From the NCBI RefSeq assembly GCF_001854185.1, contig NZ_CP017603.1, positions 3,596,001-3,660,000 on the forward strand: a stretch of 64,000 nucleotides of DNA, written 5' to 3'. The stretch is from Clostridium formicaceticum. GTDB taxonomy: Bacteria > Bacillota > Clostridia > Peptostreptococcales > Natronincolaceae. Of the stretch, positions 1 to 7,733 are shown in pieces; the stretch's first letter is position 1; the number at the start of each line of letters is the position of its first letter. The translations under genes were made by a program, and so were the position numbers. The notes beneath the pieces were generated by a model. It did no database searches and was not told where the DNA came from. It saw only the letters and a program-made list of their open reading frames with translations.

Positions 1-374
1 TGCTTATAGGGCGGATCCATAAAAATAATATCAGCTTGTACATTTTTATTGGCCAGTTTATGAATAGCAGAAACTACATCTGCATGCAGTACTTCTGCCT
101 TTGAAATAAAATTGGTTTTATGTAGATTTTTCTTAATAATCTCTATGCTTTCTTGACTTTTATCTACAAAGTATACTTTTTGAGCCTTTCTTGATAAAGC
201 TTCTATACCTAGATTTCCTGTACCAGAAAACAAGTCAATAACAGTACCATCATATAAATAGTTCTGTACTATATTAAAAATCGATTCCTTCACACGATCT
301 GACGTAGGCCTTATCTGTAAGTCCTTTGGTGTAAAAAGCCTAAGCCCTCTAGCCTCTCCAGCAATAATTCTCAT
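1..374 (-). CDS. rsmD: 16S rRNA (guanine(966)-N2)-methyltransferase RsmD (partial)
   Basis: The first 124 codons of an RsmD-type methyltransferase; the rest lies beyond the left edge. RsmD methylates G966 of 16S rRNA in the assembling small subunit, using S-adenosylmethionine. The protein opens MRIIAGEARGLRL, the usual family start. The SAM loop DLFSGTGNLGIEAL lies near residue 48 and the catalytic DPPY tetrad falls at the window edge. The ATG follows an AAGGAGG-like site. It lies downstream of recG on the same strand, with about 220 bases between in which I see no gene. In many clostridia this gene precedes coaD. Confidence 0.93.
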   Translation of the reverse strand, partial: MRIIAGEARGLRLFTPKDLQIRPTSDRVKESIFNIVQNYLYDGTVIDLFSGTGNLGIEALSRKAQKVYFVDKSQESIEIIKKNLHKTNFISKAEVLHADVVSAIHKLANKNVQADIIFMDPPYK

Positions 375-593
375 AAATTTCCTCCTTAAACAGCTCTATC
401 TATATTTTAACATACCAACTATTGGTTAACAAAATATTTTTCTAATATATAGGAGATTCCATAAATCTTCTTCTTTGTACTTAAACTTTATTCTATATAT
501 AACTTATTCACTCTATATCTCACATTGTACAACTTTTTTATGCCTTTTATACTAACAATAAAAGGAACAACCTCTGCTGTCCCTTGTTATCAA

Positions 594-2645
594 TTAAGTT
601 CCTTCAAATCCCTTGAATTTTTCTTCTAACTTTTCTTTTAATAAAGGATGTTTTTCTAAGGTTAAGTAAGGATCTTCTTTTAGCAACTCCTCTACTTGGC
701 TTTGCACCTTTTTTAAAACCTTCATATGCTTAAATAAGTTAGCTATTCTCAAATCTGGTAATCCATGTTGTCTTATACCAAAAAATTCTCCAGGGCCCCT
801 GATTTCCAGATCTTTTTCAGATATAATAAACCCATCTGTTGTTTCTTCCATAATCTTCATTCGTTCCTTAGCTATTTTACTTTTATTATTATGTATTAAT
901 AAACAATAGGATTGAAAGTCTCCTCTTCCAACCCTGCCTCTTAACTGATGTAATTGGGCTAAACCAAATCGTTCGGCGTTTTCTATAATCATCATAGTCG
1001 CATTGGGTACATTTACACCTACTTCTATAACAGTAGTCGATACCAATATATGTATCTTATTTTCTAAAAATAACTTCATCACCGTTTCTTTTTCTTTGGG
1101 ATGCATTTTACCATGCAATAGTCCTACCTCATAATCTGAAAAATAAGTGGCAGCCAATTCTTCTTTTATTTCTGTGGCAGCTTTAGCCTCTATCGCCTCA
1201 GATTCTTCCACCAAGGGACATACCACATAAGCTTGTCTCCCTAAACGCAACTCTTTTTTAGCGATATGATAGACCCGCTCTTTTTCTTCTGAGGTTAAAC
1301 TACGGGTTTTTATTTCTTTTCTCCCTGGAGGAAGCTCATCAATGATGGATATATCCAAATCCCCATAGAGTATCAAAGCTAATGTCCTTGGAATAGGTGT
1401 GGCCGTCATAACCAAAATATGTGGATTATCACCCTTCTCTGCAAGGATTGCTCTTTGTCTCACCCCAAAACGATGTTGCTCATCAGTGATAACCAGGGCC
1501 AATCGATAAAAATTTACAGTTTGTTGAATAAGTGCATGTGTGCCTATAATAATATCAATTTTGCCTTCTTGTATTTCCTGTGATAATTGCTGTTTTTTTG
1601 CCTTTGTCAAACTGCCGATTAATAGACCAATCCTTATTCCTAAGGGTTCTAATAGCTGTTTCAAAGAATGATAGTGTTGCTCTGCTAGTATTTCTGTAGG
1701 CGCCATAAGAGCCCCTTGACAGCCATTTATAACAGCTTTATATAATGCAATAATAGCCACAATGGTTTTTCCAGATCCTACATCTCCCTGCACTAATCGG
1801 TTCATAGGAACCTCTTTCCCTAAATCTTCTAAAATTTCCTTTAGGACAGCTTTTTGAGCCATTGTCAAAGCAAAAGGAAGTCTCTTCAGAAAAACATCTA
1901 TTCCCTCATTATTTCTAAGAGGAATACTTTTTTGCTGCTTTATTGTTTTTTTCTTTATTTTTATCAGTGCCAATTGCAATAGTAGCAACTCTTCAAAGAC
2001 CAGCCTATATTTTGCTACCTTTATCTGTTGCAATGAAGTAGGAAAGTGTATATATTTTAAAGCAAATTGTAAGCTACAAAGCTTATTTTTTTTAACAATA
2101 TCCTCCGGAAGATAATCTACGATCTCTTCAACGACTTCTATGATATTTTTTTGAATATCAATAATTTGCCTTTGTGTTAGCCCCTCCGTAGTGGGATAAA
2201 CAGGAACAATTCCCTCCTGCATCGTTACTTTATTAGCCTCCATTATTTCATAAATAGGGTTGATCATTTCTAAGCCTTGAAAACTTTTTTTTACCTTCCC
2301 ATAAAGCATTAAATGGTCGTTAGGCTTAAATTTATTTTTCATATAAGGCTGATTAAAAAAAGTAATGGTAATAGAACCAGTTGCATCTTTTAATAAATAT
2401 CTATTAATATTTAACCCTTTTCTCACATAAATTGACTGGCATGTTCCCACGACAATACCATATATTGTCGTTTGGTCCCCTGGTTGTACTTCAATAATTT
2501 TTTTAGAAATGCTACGGTTCTCATAGTCCCGTGGAAAATGATAAAGCATATCTTCTATGTTAGAAATTTTTAGCCTTTTTAGCAAAGATAGCCTCTTAGG
2601 ACCAACGCCTTTAATGTATTGAATATCTTTTTTTAGCATTTCCAT
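594..2645 (-). CDS. recG: ATP-dependent DNA helicase RecG
   Basis: Branch-migrating helicase that remodels stalled replication forks and Holliday junctions. Visible parts, in order: an N-terminal wedge/OB region, a RecA-like core with Walker A GDVGSGKT near residue 290, DEQH box, TATPIPRT motif, then a helicase C domain with the QLRGRVGRG motif and a TRCF-like tail. Length (about 683 aa) is normal. The frame extends to a GTG at 2657, but that codon abuts AGGAG. The ATG at 2645 has AGGAG 11 bases upstream and is preferred. Fourth gene from the promoter at about 4.8 kb, after yloU and fakA, with rsmD next. Confidence 0.96.
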   Translation of the reverse strand: MEMLKKDIQYIKGVGPKRLSLLKRLKISNIEDMLYHFPRDYENRSISKKIIEVQPGDQTTIYGIVVGTCQSIYVRKGLNINRYLLKDATGSITITFFNQPYMKNKFKPNDHLMLYGKVKKSFQGLEMINPIYEIMEANKVTMQEGIVPVYPTTEGLTQRQIIDIQKNIIEVVEEIVDYLPEDIVKKNKLCSLQFALKYIHFPTSLQQIKVAKYRLVFEELLLLQLALIKIKKKTIKQQKSIPLRNNEGIDVFLKRLPFALTMAQKAVLKEILEDLGKEVPMNRLVQGDVGSGKTIVAIIALYKAVINGCQGALMAPTEILAEQHYHSLKQLLEPLGIRIGLLIGSLTKAKKQQLSQEIQEGKIDIIIGTHALIQQTVNFYRLALVITDEQHRFGVRQRAILAEKGDNPHILVMTATPIPRTLALILYGDLDISIIDELPPGRKEIKTRSLTSEEKERVYHIAKKELRLGRQAYVVCPLVEESEAIEAKAATEIKEELAATYFSDYEVGLLHGKMHPKEKETVMKLFLENKIHILVSTTVIEVGVNVPNATMMIIENAERFGLAQLHQLRGRVGRGDFQSYCLLIHNNKSKIAKERMKIMEETTDGFIISEKDLEIRGPGEFFGIRQHGLPDLRIANLFKHMKVLKKVQSQVEELLKEDPYLTLEKHPLLKEKLEEKFKGFEGT

Positions 2646-2694
2646 TATTTTATTCACTCCTAAAACGACAATTCTTATATTAGGCTATTTTTCA

Positions 2695-4314
2695 TCACTC
2701 TATAGAAAATATATAATAATACAAAGGTTGTCCTCCATAGTATAGCTCTACATCACAGTGAGAAAAAAGCCCTTCTAATCTTTCTTTTAATTGATGAGCA
2801 ACCTTTTCCTCCGTTTCTTCACCGTAAAAAATTGTAATCATTTCATCCTCTTCTGTCACAACTTTATTTAATAGTTCAACAGACACATCAAATATTTCTC
2901 TACCTACAGCTCGAATTTCACCTTCTCCTATCCCCAGTATATCTCCTTCGTGAATAGCAATATCATTATAACTAGTATCCCTGACAGCATAGGTAACCTG
3001 TGCAGTTTTTACATTTTGGATGGCTTCTAGCATCTCTTCTTCATTACCTTGTGGTGTGTTTTCTAAATTAAATGCCATTAAAGATGTAATCCCTTGAGGG
3101 ACAGATTTTGTTGGTATGACTCTGATATCTTTTTGAGAAATGCTTTTCGCCTGATTTGCTGCCATAATAATGTTACTATTGTTAGGCAAAATAAAAATGG
3201 TTGTCGCATCAACGGTATCAATCGCCTTTACAAAATCCTCTGTACTAGGGTTCATCGTTTGACCCCCTTCAATGACACAATCCACATCAAAATCCTTAAA
3301 TATATCTGTTAGACCTTTACCCATCGTTACAGTAATAAAGCCATATTGTTTCTTTTGTGATTTCGGTCTTATCTCTTCCGTCTCCTCAAAGTTTTGATGC
3401 CTATGTTGCAATCTCATATTATCTATCTTTATATCCTTTAAGCAGCCTAGCTTTAACCCATGCTCTAGTACCTCTCCTGGATGATTTGTATGGATATGAA
3501 CCTTCACAACATTTTCATTTCCCACCACCAACATAGAATCTCCATAATTCTTTATCGTGTTTTTTAGCGCTTCTATATCAGCATCTGCAACATTGATAAT
3601 AAACTCTGTACAATAACCAAATTCTATATTACCTTCTACAAGCTCTTCATGTTCAACAGTTCGCTGTATAATTTCTAAATCTTCTGTTGTTGGCGTATTC
3701 CCTGTAAGTACAGCTAATGCACCTAAATAAATGTAAATTAGACCTTTCCCTCCAGAATCTACTACCCCTGCTTCCTTCAATACCTTTAACATATCCGGGG
3801 TTTTTTTCAAGGTTTCTTCTGCTTCTATAATCACTTTTTCCACAAAGGCAATGATATCTTTTTCCTTTTTAGCAATGACTATCGCTTGTTCAGCACTTTC
3901 TCTTGCTACGGTTAAAATGGTTCCCTCTACAGGCTTCATAACAGCCTTATAGGCTGTATCAGAAGCCATCTTGAGGGCATTAGCTAAATCTTTTGTTGTA
4001 AGTTTTTCTTTTCCCTTTACTCCTTTTGCAAATCCCCTTAGTAATTGAGACAAAATAACGCCAGAGTTTCCTCTAGCCCCCATTAAGGAACCATTAGCTG
4101 CTAAGGAAGCTATTTCTTCTAAAGTATCTCCTTTATTGTTTTTTATTTCTTTTACTGCCGACTGCATCGTTAAAGACATATTTGTTCCCGTATCTCCATC
4201 CGGAACCGGAAATACGTTTAGTGCATTTACTACTTTTTTATTCATTTCTAAAGATTGTGCTCCAGCGATAAACATCTGCTTTAGTAATTGCTGATCTATG
4301 TATTCAACTTTCAA
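2695..4314 (-). CDS. fakA: DAK2 domain fatty acid kinase (FakA/YloV family)
   Basis: Probable ATP-dependent kinase subunit that phosphorylates fatty acids held by a FakB (DegV) carrier, feeding acyl-phosphate to PlsX/PlsY. The N-terminal DAK2 (Dak phosphatase) domain shows NVFPVPDGDTGTNM near residue 33 and GARGNSGVILSQ near residue 79, the nucleotide and metal loops. The long C-terminal half matches the YloV family. Length 539 aa is normal. The start follows AAGGAGGTA. It sits directly after the Asp23 gene yloU, as in Bacillus. No FakB gene is in this window; plsY lies far away at 55.4 kb. Confidence 0.9.
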   Translation of the reverse strand: MKVEYIDQQLLKQMFIAGAQSLEMNKKVVNALNVFPVPDGDTGTNMSLTMQSAVKEIKNNKGDTLEEIASLAANGSLMGARGNSGVILSQLLRGFAKGVKGKEKLTTKDLANALKMASDTAYKAVMKPVEGTILTVARESAEQAIVIAKKEKDIIAFVEKVIIEAEETLKKTPDMLKVLKEAGVVDSGGKGLIYIYLGALAVLTGNTPTTEDLEIIQRTVEHEELVEGNIEFGYCTEFIINVADADIEALKNTIKNYGDSMLVVGNENVVKVHIHTNHPGEVLEHGLKLGCLKDIKIDNMRLQHRHQNFEETEEIRPKSQKKQYGFITVTMGKGLTDIFKDFDVDCVIEGGQTMNPSTEDFVKAIDTVDATTIFILPNNSNIIMAANQAKSISQKDIRVIPTKSVPQGITSLMAFNLENTPQGNEEEMLEAIQNVKTAQVTYAVRDTSYNDIAIHEGDILGIGEGEIRAVGREIFDVSVELLNKVVTEEDEMITIFYGEETEEKVAHQLKERLEGLFSHCDVELYYGGQPLYYYIFSIE

Positions 4315-4332
4315 GTTTTGTACCTCCTTAAA

Positions 4333-4689
4333 TTACTTTTGAACTCTGACGCCTTGTACATTGATGTTTACTTTTTTCACATTCATGCCTGTGAGGTGTT
4401 CTATATTGTATTTTACTTTTTCGATAATATTATTGGCTACAACAGAGATTCTTGTACCAAATTCCACAATAACGAACAATTCAATCGTTATTTCATCGTT
4501 TTCTGTATATACTTTTACACCTTTACTAGAATGTTCTCTTTTTAAAAGCTCTACCAGCCCTCCTGCAGCAGATTTTGCAGCCATACCTACTAAACCATAA
4601 CATTCCATAGCTGAAGCACCGGCTATAGAAGCTAATACATGATCATCAATAACGATTGTACCAATATCATTGGTTAATTTTCCTGGCAT
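4333..4689 (-). CDS. yloU: Asp23/Gls24 family envelope stress protein
   Basis: Small acidic Asp23/Gls24 protein, 118 aa. In staphylococci Asp23 is a membrane-tethered envelope-stress protein; the exact job of clostridial YloU is unknown. The family signature is the N-terminal GTIVIDDHVLASIAGASAME stretch followed by alternating beta strands (VKVYTENDEITIELFVIVE) and a C-terminal VKKVNINVQGV. A GGAGGGTAAC site precedes the ATG. It is the first gene after the promoter at 4798-4826, followed by fakA 18 bases later, an arrangement conserved across Firmicutes. Confidence 0.9.
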   Translation of the reverse strand: MPGKLTNDIGTIVIDDHVLASIAGASAMECYGLVGMAAKSAAGGLVELLKREHSSKGVKVYTENDEITIELFVIVEFGTRISVVANNIIEKVKYNIEHLTGMNVKKVNINVQGVRVQK

Positions 4690-4797
4690 CTGTTACCCTC
4701 CTTTAGTATTTTTATCTATAATATTTTAAATATTTTTTCCCTATCATGAAGAATAATGTATGTAACGCCTCGAATATATTTTAAAATCTCTATAACC

Positions 4798-4826
4798 ATT
4801 GTATATGAATCTGTAAAATAGTTCAA
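4798..4826 (-). promoter_or_regulatory. sigma-A promoter of yloU-fakA-recG-rsmD
   Basis: On the minus strand TTGAAC (4821-4826) and TACAAT (4798-4803) are separated by exactly 17 bases, a near-consensus vegetative promoter. It lies about 110 bases upstream of yloU. Nothing else in the divergent gap 4690-5046 looks coding; the gap otherwise holds AT-rich leader sequence for both directions. Confidence 0.65.
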
Positions 4827-4970
4827 TAGAACAAAGTCTTCCTCAAAACACCTTTCGCTTCATTTTTCTTGAAAATAGCTAAAAAATTGTGCAAGTCCAG
4901 CAAAATCTATGATTTTCTATGTTCATAAAAACAGGTTTGTGATTTTTCTTGAATTATTTTCATATTTTCG

Positions 4971-4999
4971 TTGCAAAATAGGTAGTATTGTGGTAATAT
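4971..4999 (+). promoter_or_regulatory. sigma-A promoter of rpmB
   Basis: TTGCAA (4971-4976), a 17-base spacer, then TAATAT (4994-4999); a second TATAAT overlaps immediately after. The rpmB start is about 40 bases downstream of the predicted transcription start, with GGAGGTG before it. Confidence 0.6.
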
Positions 5000-5046
5000 T
5001 ATAATGTTTTTAAAGCTTGAACATGAGCTTGAAGGAGGTGTTCATA

Positions 5047-5238
5047 ATGGCAAGAGTATGTGAAATATGCGAAAAAGGAAAAGTACATGGCAATCAGGTC
5101 AGCCACTCCAACCGTCATAGCAAAAGAACTTGGTTACCTAACTTAAGAAGAGTAAAAGCTATCGTTGATGGTGCGCCTAAAAGAATTAACGTATGTACAA
5201 GATGCTTGCGTTCTGGTAAAGTAGAAAGAGCTATATAA
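5047..5238 (+). CDS. rpmB: 50S ribosomal protein L28
   Basis: Large-subunit ribosomal protein, 63 aa, the usual bacterial length. It begins MARVCEICEKGK and carries CxxC pairs at CEIC and CTRC, so this is the zinc-binding (C+) form. The open frame runs back to 5017, but the ATG at 5047 behind GAAGGAGGTG is the true start. Single-gene unit with its own promoter and terminator, divergent from the yloU operon. Confidence 0.97.
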   Translation: MARVCEICEKGKVHGNQVSHSNRHSKRTWLPNLRRVKAIVDGAPKRINVCTRCLRSGKVERAI

Positions 5239-5240
5239 AT

Positions 5241-5275
5241 AAAAAAAGCCAACCTAAAATGGGTAGGCTTTTTTT
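5241..5275. terminator. bidirectional terminator between rpmB and a small convergent gene
   Basis: Stem AGCCAACC / GGGTAGGCT (one mismatch) with an A tract before and a run of seven T after. It can stop rpmB on the plus strand and the small membrane-protein gene on the minus strand. Confidence 0.75.
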
Positions 5276-5278
5276 GCT

Positions 5279-5440
5279 TCAGAAATGATAAATCAAGATT
5301 CCAATAATCATACATACAAAGGCAAATATGAAAATCCACAGTGTAAAAGGGATGACATAAAGAAATATACAAAGACCTATGATAAACATAATTAAACCAA
5401 TGAATTTGGACAAAGACATTCCTCGTCTCCTTCGAAACAT
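5279..5440 (-). CDS. small two-segment membrane protein
   Basis: An unrecognised 53-aa protein. It opens with a basic cluster (MFRRRRGMSLSKF) and then has two hydrophobic stretches, about residues 14-30 and 32-50, separated by a proline, ending YHF. This is the profile of a small hairpin membrane protein with the basic end inside. The ATG follows a GGTGAT site. It is convergent with rpmB and shares its terminator. The basic start, clean frame and ribosome site argue for a real gene; function unknown. Confidence 0.55.
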   Translation of the reverse strand: MFRRRRGMSLSKFIGLIMFIIGLCIFLYVIPFTLWIFIFAFVCMIIGILIYHF

Positions 5441-5489
5441 CTAATCACCTACCTAAGTTCATTATTATTAATATCATATTCAACAAAAA

Positions 5490-5533
5490 CAAAAATGCTA
5501 CTCAATTATAAAATATATTGAGTAGCATTTTTT
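5490..5533. terminator. terminator downstream of thiN
   Basis: Perfect 12-bp stem ATGCTACTCAAT (5495-5506) / ATTGAGTAGCAT (5517-5528), with A and T tracts on its two flanks. It lies 2 bases beyond the thiN stop and probably works in both directions. Confidence 0.85.
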
Positions 5534-5534
5534 C

Positions 5535-6167
5535 TCATTCTCTTGACTTTATCACCAAAAGCACCCCCGTTTTTACAGAAATCACAGCTTTCTTTTCTGC
5601 AAAAACATTGCTTATGCCTAAAGTACTGCCTAACGCTATATCCCTATCTTTTAGAGGATACTCTAATCCTTTAAGAGTAACCCCTTTTACAGAGTTTGTT
5701 AAAGGAATGATAGAAATCGTTTCTCCTACCTTACCTTCTATATCCAATTTGCTATTGGTGATGGTAATATAATTTTTTTCATCGATAATTTTACCTTCTA
5801 TACCTTCTTGTAATATCTTCCATAATAGCATCACGTTAGCTAGGCTATGATCCTGTCTTGAACCCAAGGCCCCAATGATCGTGATGCTTTTGGGTTTTAA
5901 TTCAAAGGCATACGCCACCGCCAGTTCTGTATCTGTTTGGTCTTTTCTAGAGGGAAATTTTCGGCATTCCACCCCCTGTTGCTGCATCCATCCTAAATCT
6001 TCAGGATGAATAGAATCAAAATCTCCCACCAGCAAATTCGGTACAACTTTTATCCTTCTTAAATATCTAGCTGCTCCATCAGCACATATGATATATTTAT
6101 TGCTGATGGTACCTTCGATGTATCGTAAGCAATTGATGTCTCCATTAGCAACAATGACAATCTCCAT
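5535..6167 (-). CDS. thiN: thiamine diphosphokinase
   Basis: Transfers pyrophosphate from ATP to thiamine, making the cofactor thiamine diphosphate. Family marks: ADGAARYL near residue 29, NLLVGDFDSI near 44, and FPSRKDQTDTELA near 71, which binds metal and nucleotide. Then GALGSRQDHSLAN, and a C-terminal beta-sheet half with TLGISN. Length 210 aa is normal. It ends the run rsgA-rpe-thiN, a common neighbour set in Firmicutes, and is followed by a strong terminator. Confidence 0.94.
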   Translation of the reverse strand: MEIVIVANGDINCLRYIEGTISNKYIICADGAARYLRRIKVVPNLLVGDFDSIHPEDLGWMQQQGVECRKFPSRKDQTDTELAVAYAFELKPKSITIIGALGSRQDHSLANVMLLWKILQEGIEGKIIDEKNYITITNSKLDIEGKVGETISIIPLTNSVKGVTLKGLEYPLKDRDIALGSTLGISNVFAEKKAVISVKTGVLLVIKSRE

Positions 6168-6179
6168 AAAATTCCCTCA

Positions 6180-6833
6180 CTATCCAGCGTTTTTTCTTAT
6201 TTCCTTTACCGTTGCTTCTATGCTATCACTATTGAATATAGCAGATCCTGCAACGATAACATTGGCACCTGCTGCTGTAACCAGATGTACATTATCTGGC
6301 TTGATGCCTCCATCCACTTGAATATCCACATCGAGTTTTCTTTCGTCAATGATACTTTTTAATTGCTTAATTTTATCCAGCATGCTAGGAATAAACCTCT
6401 GTCCACCAAAGCCTGGATTCACTGTCATAATCAAGACCATATCTAGATCCTCTAATACATATTCAATACTACTTAATGGTGTGGCAGGATTGAGGGCTAC
6501 CGCAGCCTTTACACCACAGGATTTTATATGTTGTATTGTGCGATGTAGGTGCGTGCAGGCCTCACTATGAACAGATAGAATAGCAGCACCTGCCTTCACA
6601 AAATCTTCAATATACCTGTCTGGATCTTCTATCATCAAATGCACATCAAAGGGCATTTTGCTTCTTCCCTTTAAGCTTTGCACAATCGGAGGGCCCAATG
6701 TAATATTTGGCACAAAGTGCCCATCCATTACATCGATATGCAATAGATCACATCCAGCTTCCTCAACTCTTTTTATCTCATAGGCTAAATTTCCAAAATC
6801 CGCCGATAGTATCGATGGGGCTAATTTTATCAT
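6180..6833 (-). CDS. rpe: ribulose-phosphate 3-epimerase
   Basis: Interconverts ribulose 5-phosphate and xylulose 5-phosphate in the pentose phosphate pathway. A TIM barrel of 217 aa with KLAPSILSADFGNL at the start, HIDVMDGHFVPN (metal ligands) near residue 33, VNPGFGGQRFIP near 138 and DIQVDGGI near 170. It lies 3 bases after rsgA, so the two genes are probably coupled, and 12 bases before thiN. Confidence 0.96.
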   Translation of the reverse strand: MIKLAPSILSADFGNLAYEIKRVEEAGCDLLHIDVMDGHFVPNITLGPPIVQSLKGRSKMPFDVHLMIEDPDRYIEDFVKAGAAILSVHSEACTHLHRTIQHIKSCGVKAAVALNPATPLSSIEYVLEDLDMVLIMTVNPGFGGQRFIPSMLDKIKQLKSIIDERKLDVDIQVDGGIKPDNVHLVTAAGANVIVAGSAIFNSDSIEATVKEIRKNAG

Positions 6834-6836
6834 TTG

Positions 6837-7715
6837 TTAGAACCTCCTATTGCTTCTAATTTCTTGTAAAAACTGCAGATAACTATGATAACGCTCTTTT
6901 GCAATCTTGTTTTGCTGCAAAGCATTTTTTATGCCGCAGCTTGGTTCATCTACATGCTGGCAAGAGGAAAACTTACATTCCTCCATGTATTCATCAAACT
7001 CCGGAAAATACAAGGCTAATGCTTCTTCTTCTATAAAATCTATGTTTAAAGCACTAAATCCAGGGGTATCTACTACCCAACTATGTTTTTCGATAGGAAT
7101 CAGTTCTGCATGTCTTGTTGTGTGTTTCCCTCTAGCTGTTTTGGCACTAATTTCACCAGTTTTCAACTGCAGATTGGGGTGGATTTTATTTAATAAGGTA
7201 GACTTTCCTACCCCTGATGGCCCTGCAAATACACTGGTTTTATCAAGCAATACTTTTCTTAAATCAGTGATGCTGACTTCATTTTTGGCACTGGTTAATA
7301 GCACTTTATAACCTACAGCCCGATATCTATCAGCAATTGGCATATATGCCTCCGTTGTTGCCAAATCTACTTTATTAAAGCAAATAACAATTTCTAGTTC
7401 CTGACTTTCTGCTAGAACTAAGAATCGATCTAATAACATAATATTTGGCTCTGGTTGAATAACAGCAAAGACGATAACCGCTTGATTTACATTTGAAACA
7501 GTAGGACGAATCAACTCTGTGCTTCTTTCCATGATTTTTTCAACAACCCCAACCTTTTTTTGCTCATCTGTAATAGAAATCTCCACATAATCCCCTACCA
7601 AAGGTGTTATCTTCTTCTGCCTAAATATACCTCTAGCTTTACACTCGTAGATTTCTCCCTCCACATCTACATAATAAAATCCACCTATCCCTTTGATCAA
7701 CCGGCCCTTTTTCAT
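6837..7715 (-). CDS. rsgA: ribosome small subunit-dependent GTPase A
   Basis: Circularly permuted GTPase that checks late 30S maturation. Order of parts: N-terminal OB fold (GFYYVDVEGEIYECKARG), G4 motif FNKVDL before the P loop FAGPSGVGKSTLLN (near residue 163), G3 DTPGF, and a C-terminal zinc knuckle CKFSSCQHVDEPSCGI. 292 aa, normal. Next to the Ser/Thr kinase gene prkC, the usual place; in Bacillus PrkC phosphorylates this GTPase. Confidence 0.96.
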   Translation of the reverse strand: MKKGRLIKGIGGFYYVDVEGEIYECKARGIFRQKKITPLVGDYVEISITDEQKKVGVVEKIMERSTELIRPTVSNVNQAVIVFAVIQPEPNIMLLDRFLVLAESQELEIVICFNKVDLATTEAYMPIADRYRAVGYKVLLTSAKNEVSITDLRKVLLDKTSVFAGPSGVGKSTLLNKIHPNLQLKTGEISAKTARGKHTTRHAELIPIEKHSWVVDTPGFSALNIDFIEEEALALYFPEFDEYMEECKFSSCQHVDEPSCGIKNALQQNKIAKERYHSYLQFLQEIRSNRRF

Positions 7716-7733
7716 TGGTTTCCTCCTAAAACA

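Noticed and set aside
3094-3312. Plus-strand frame inside the DAK2 gene
   Set aside because: Antisense shadow with no ribosome site; the minus-strand gene is well supported.
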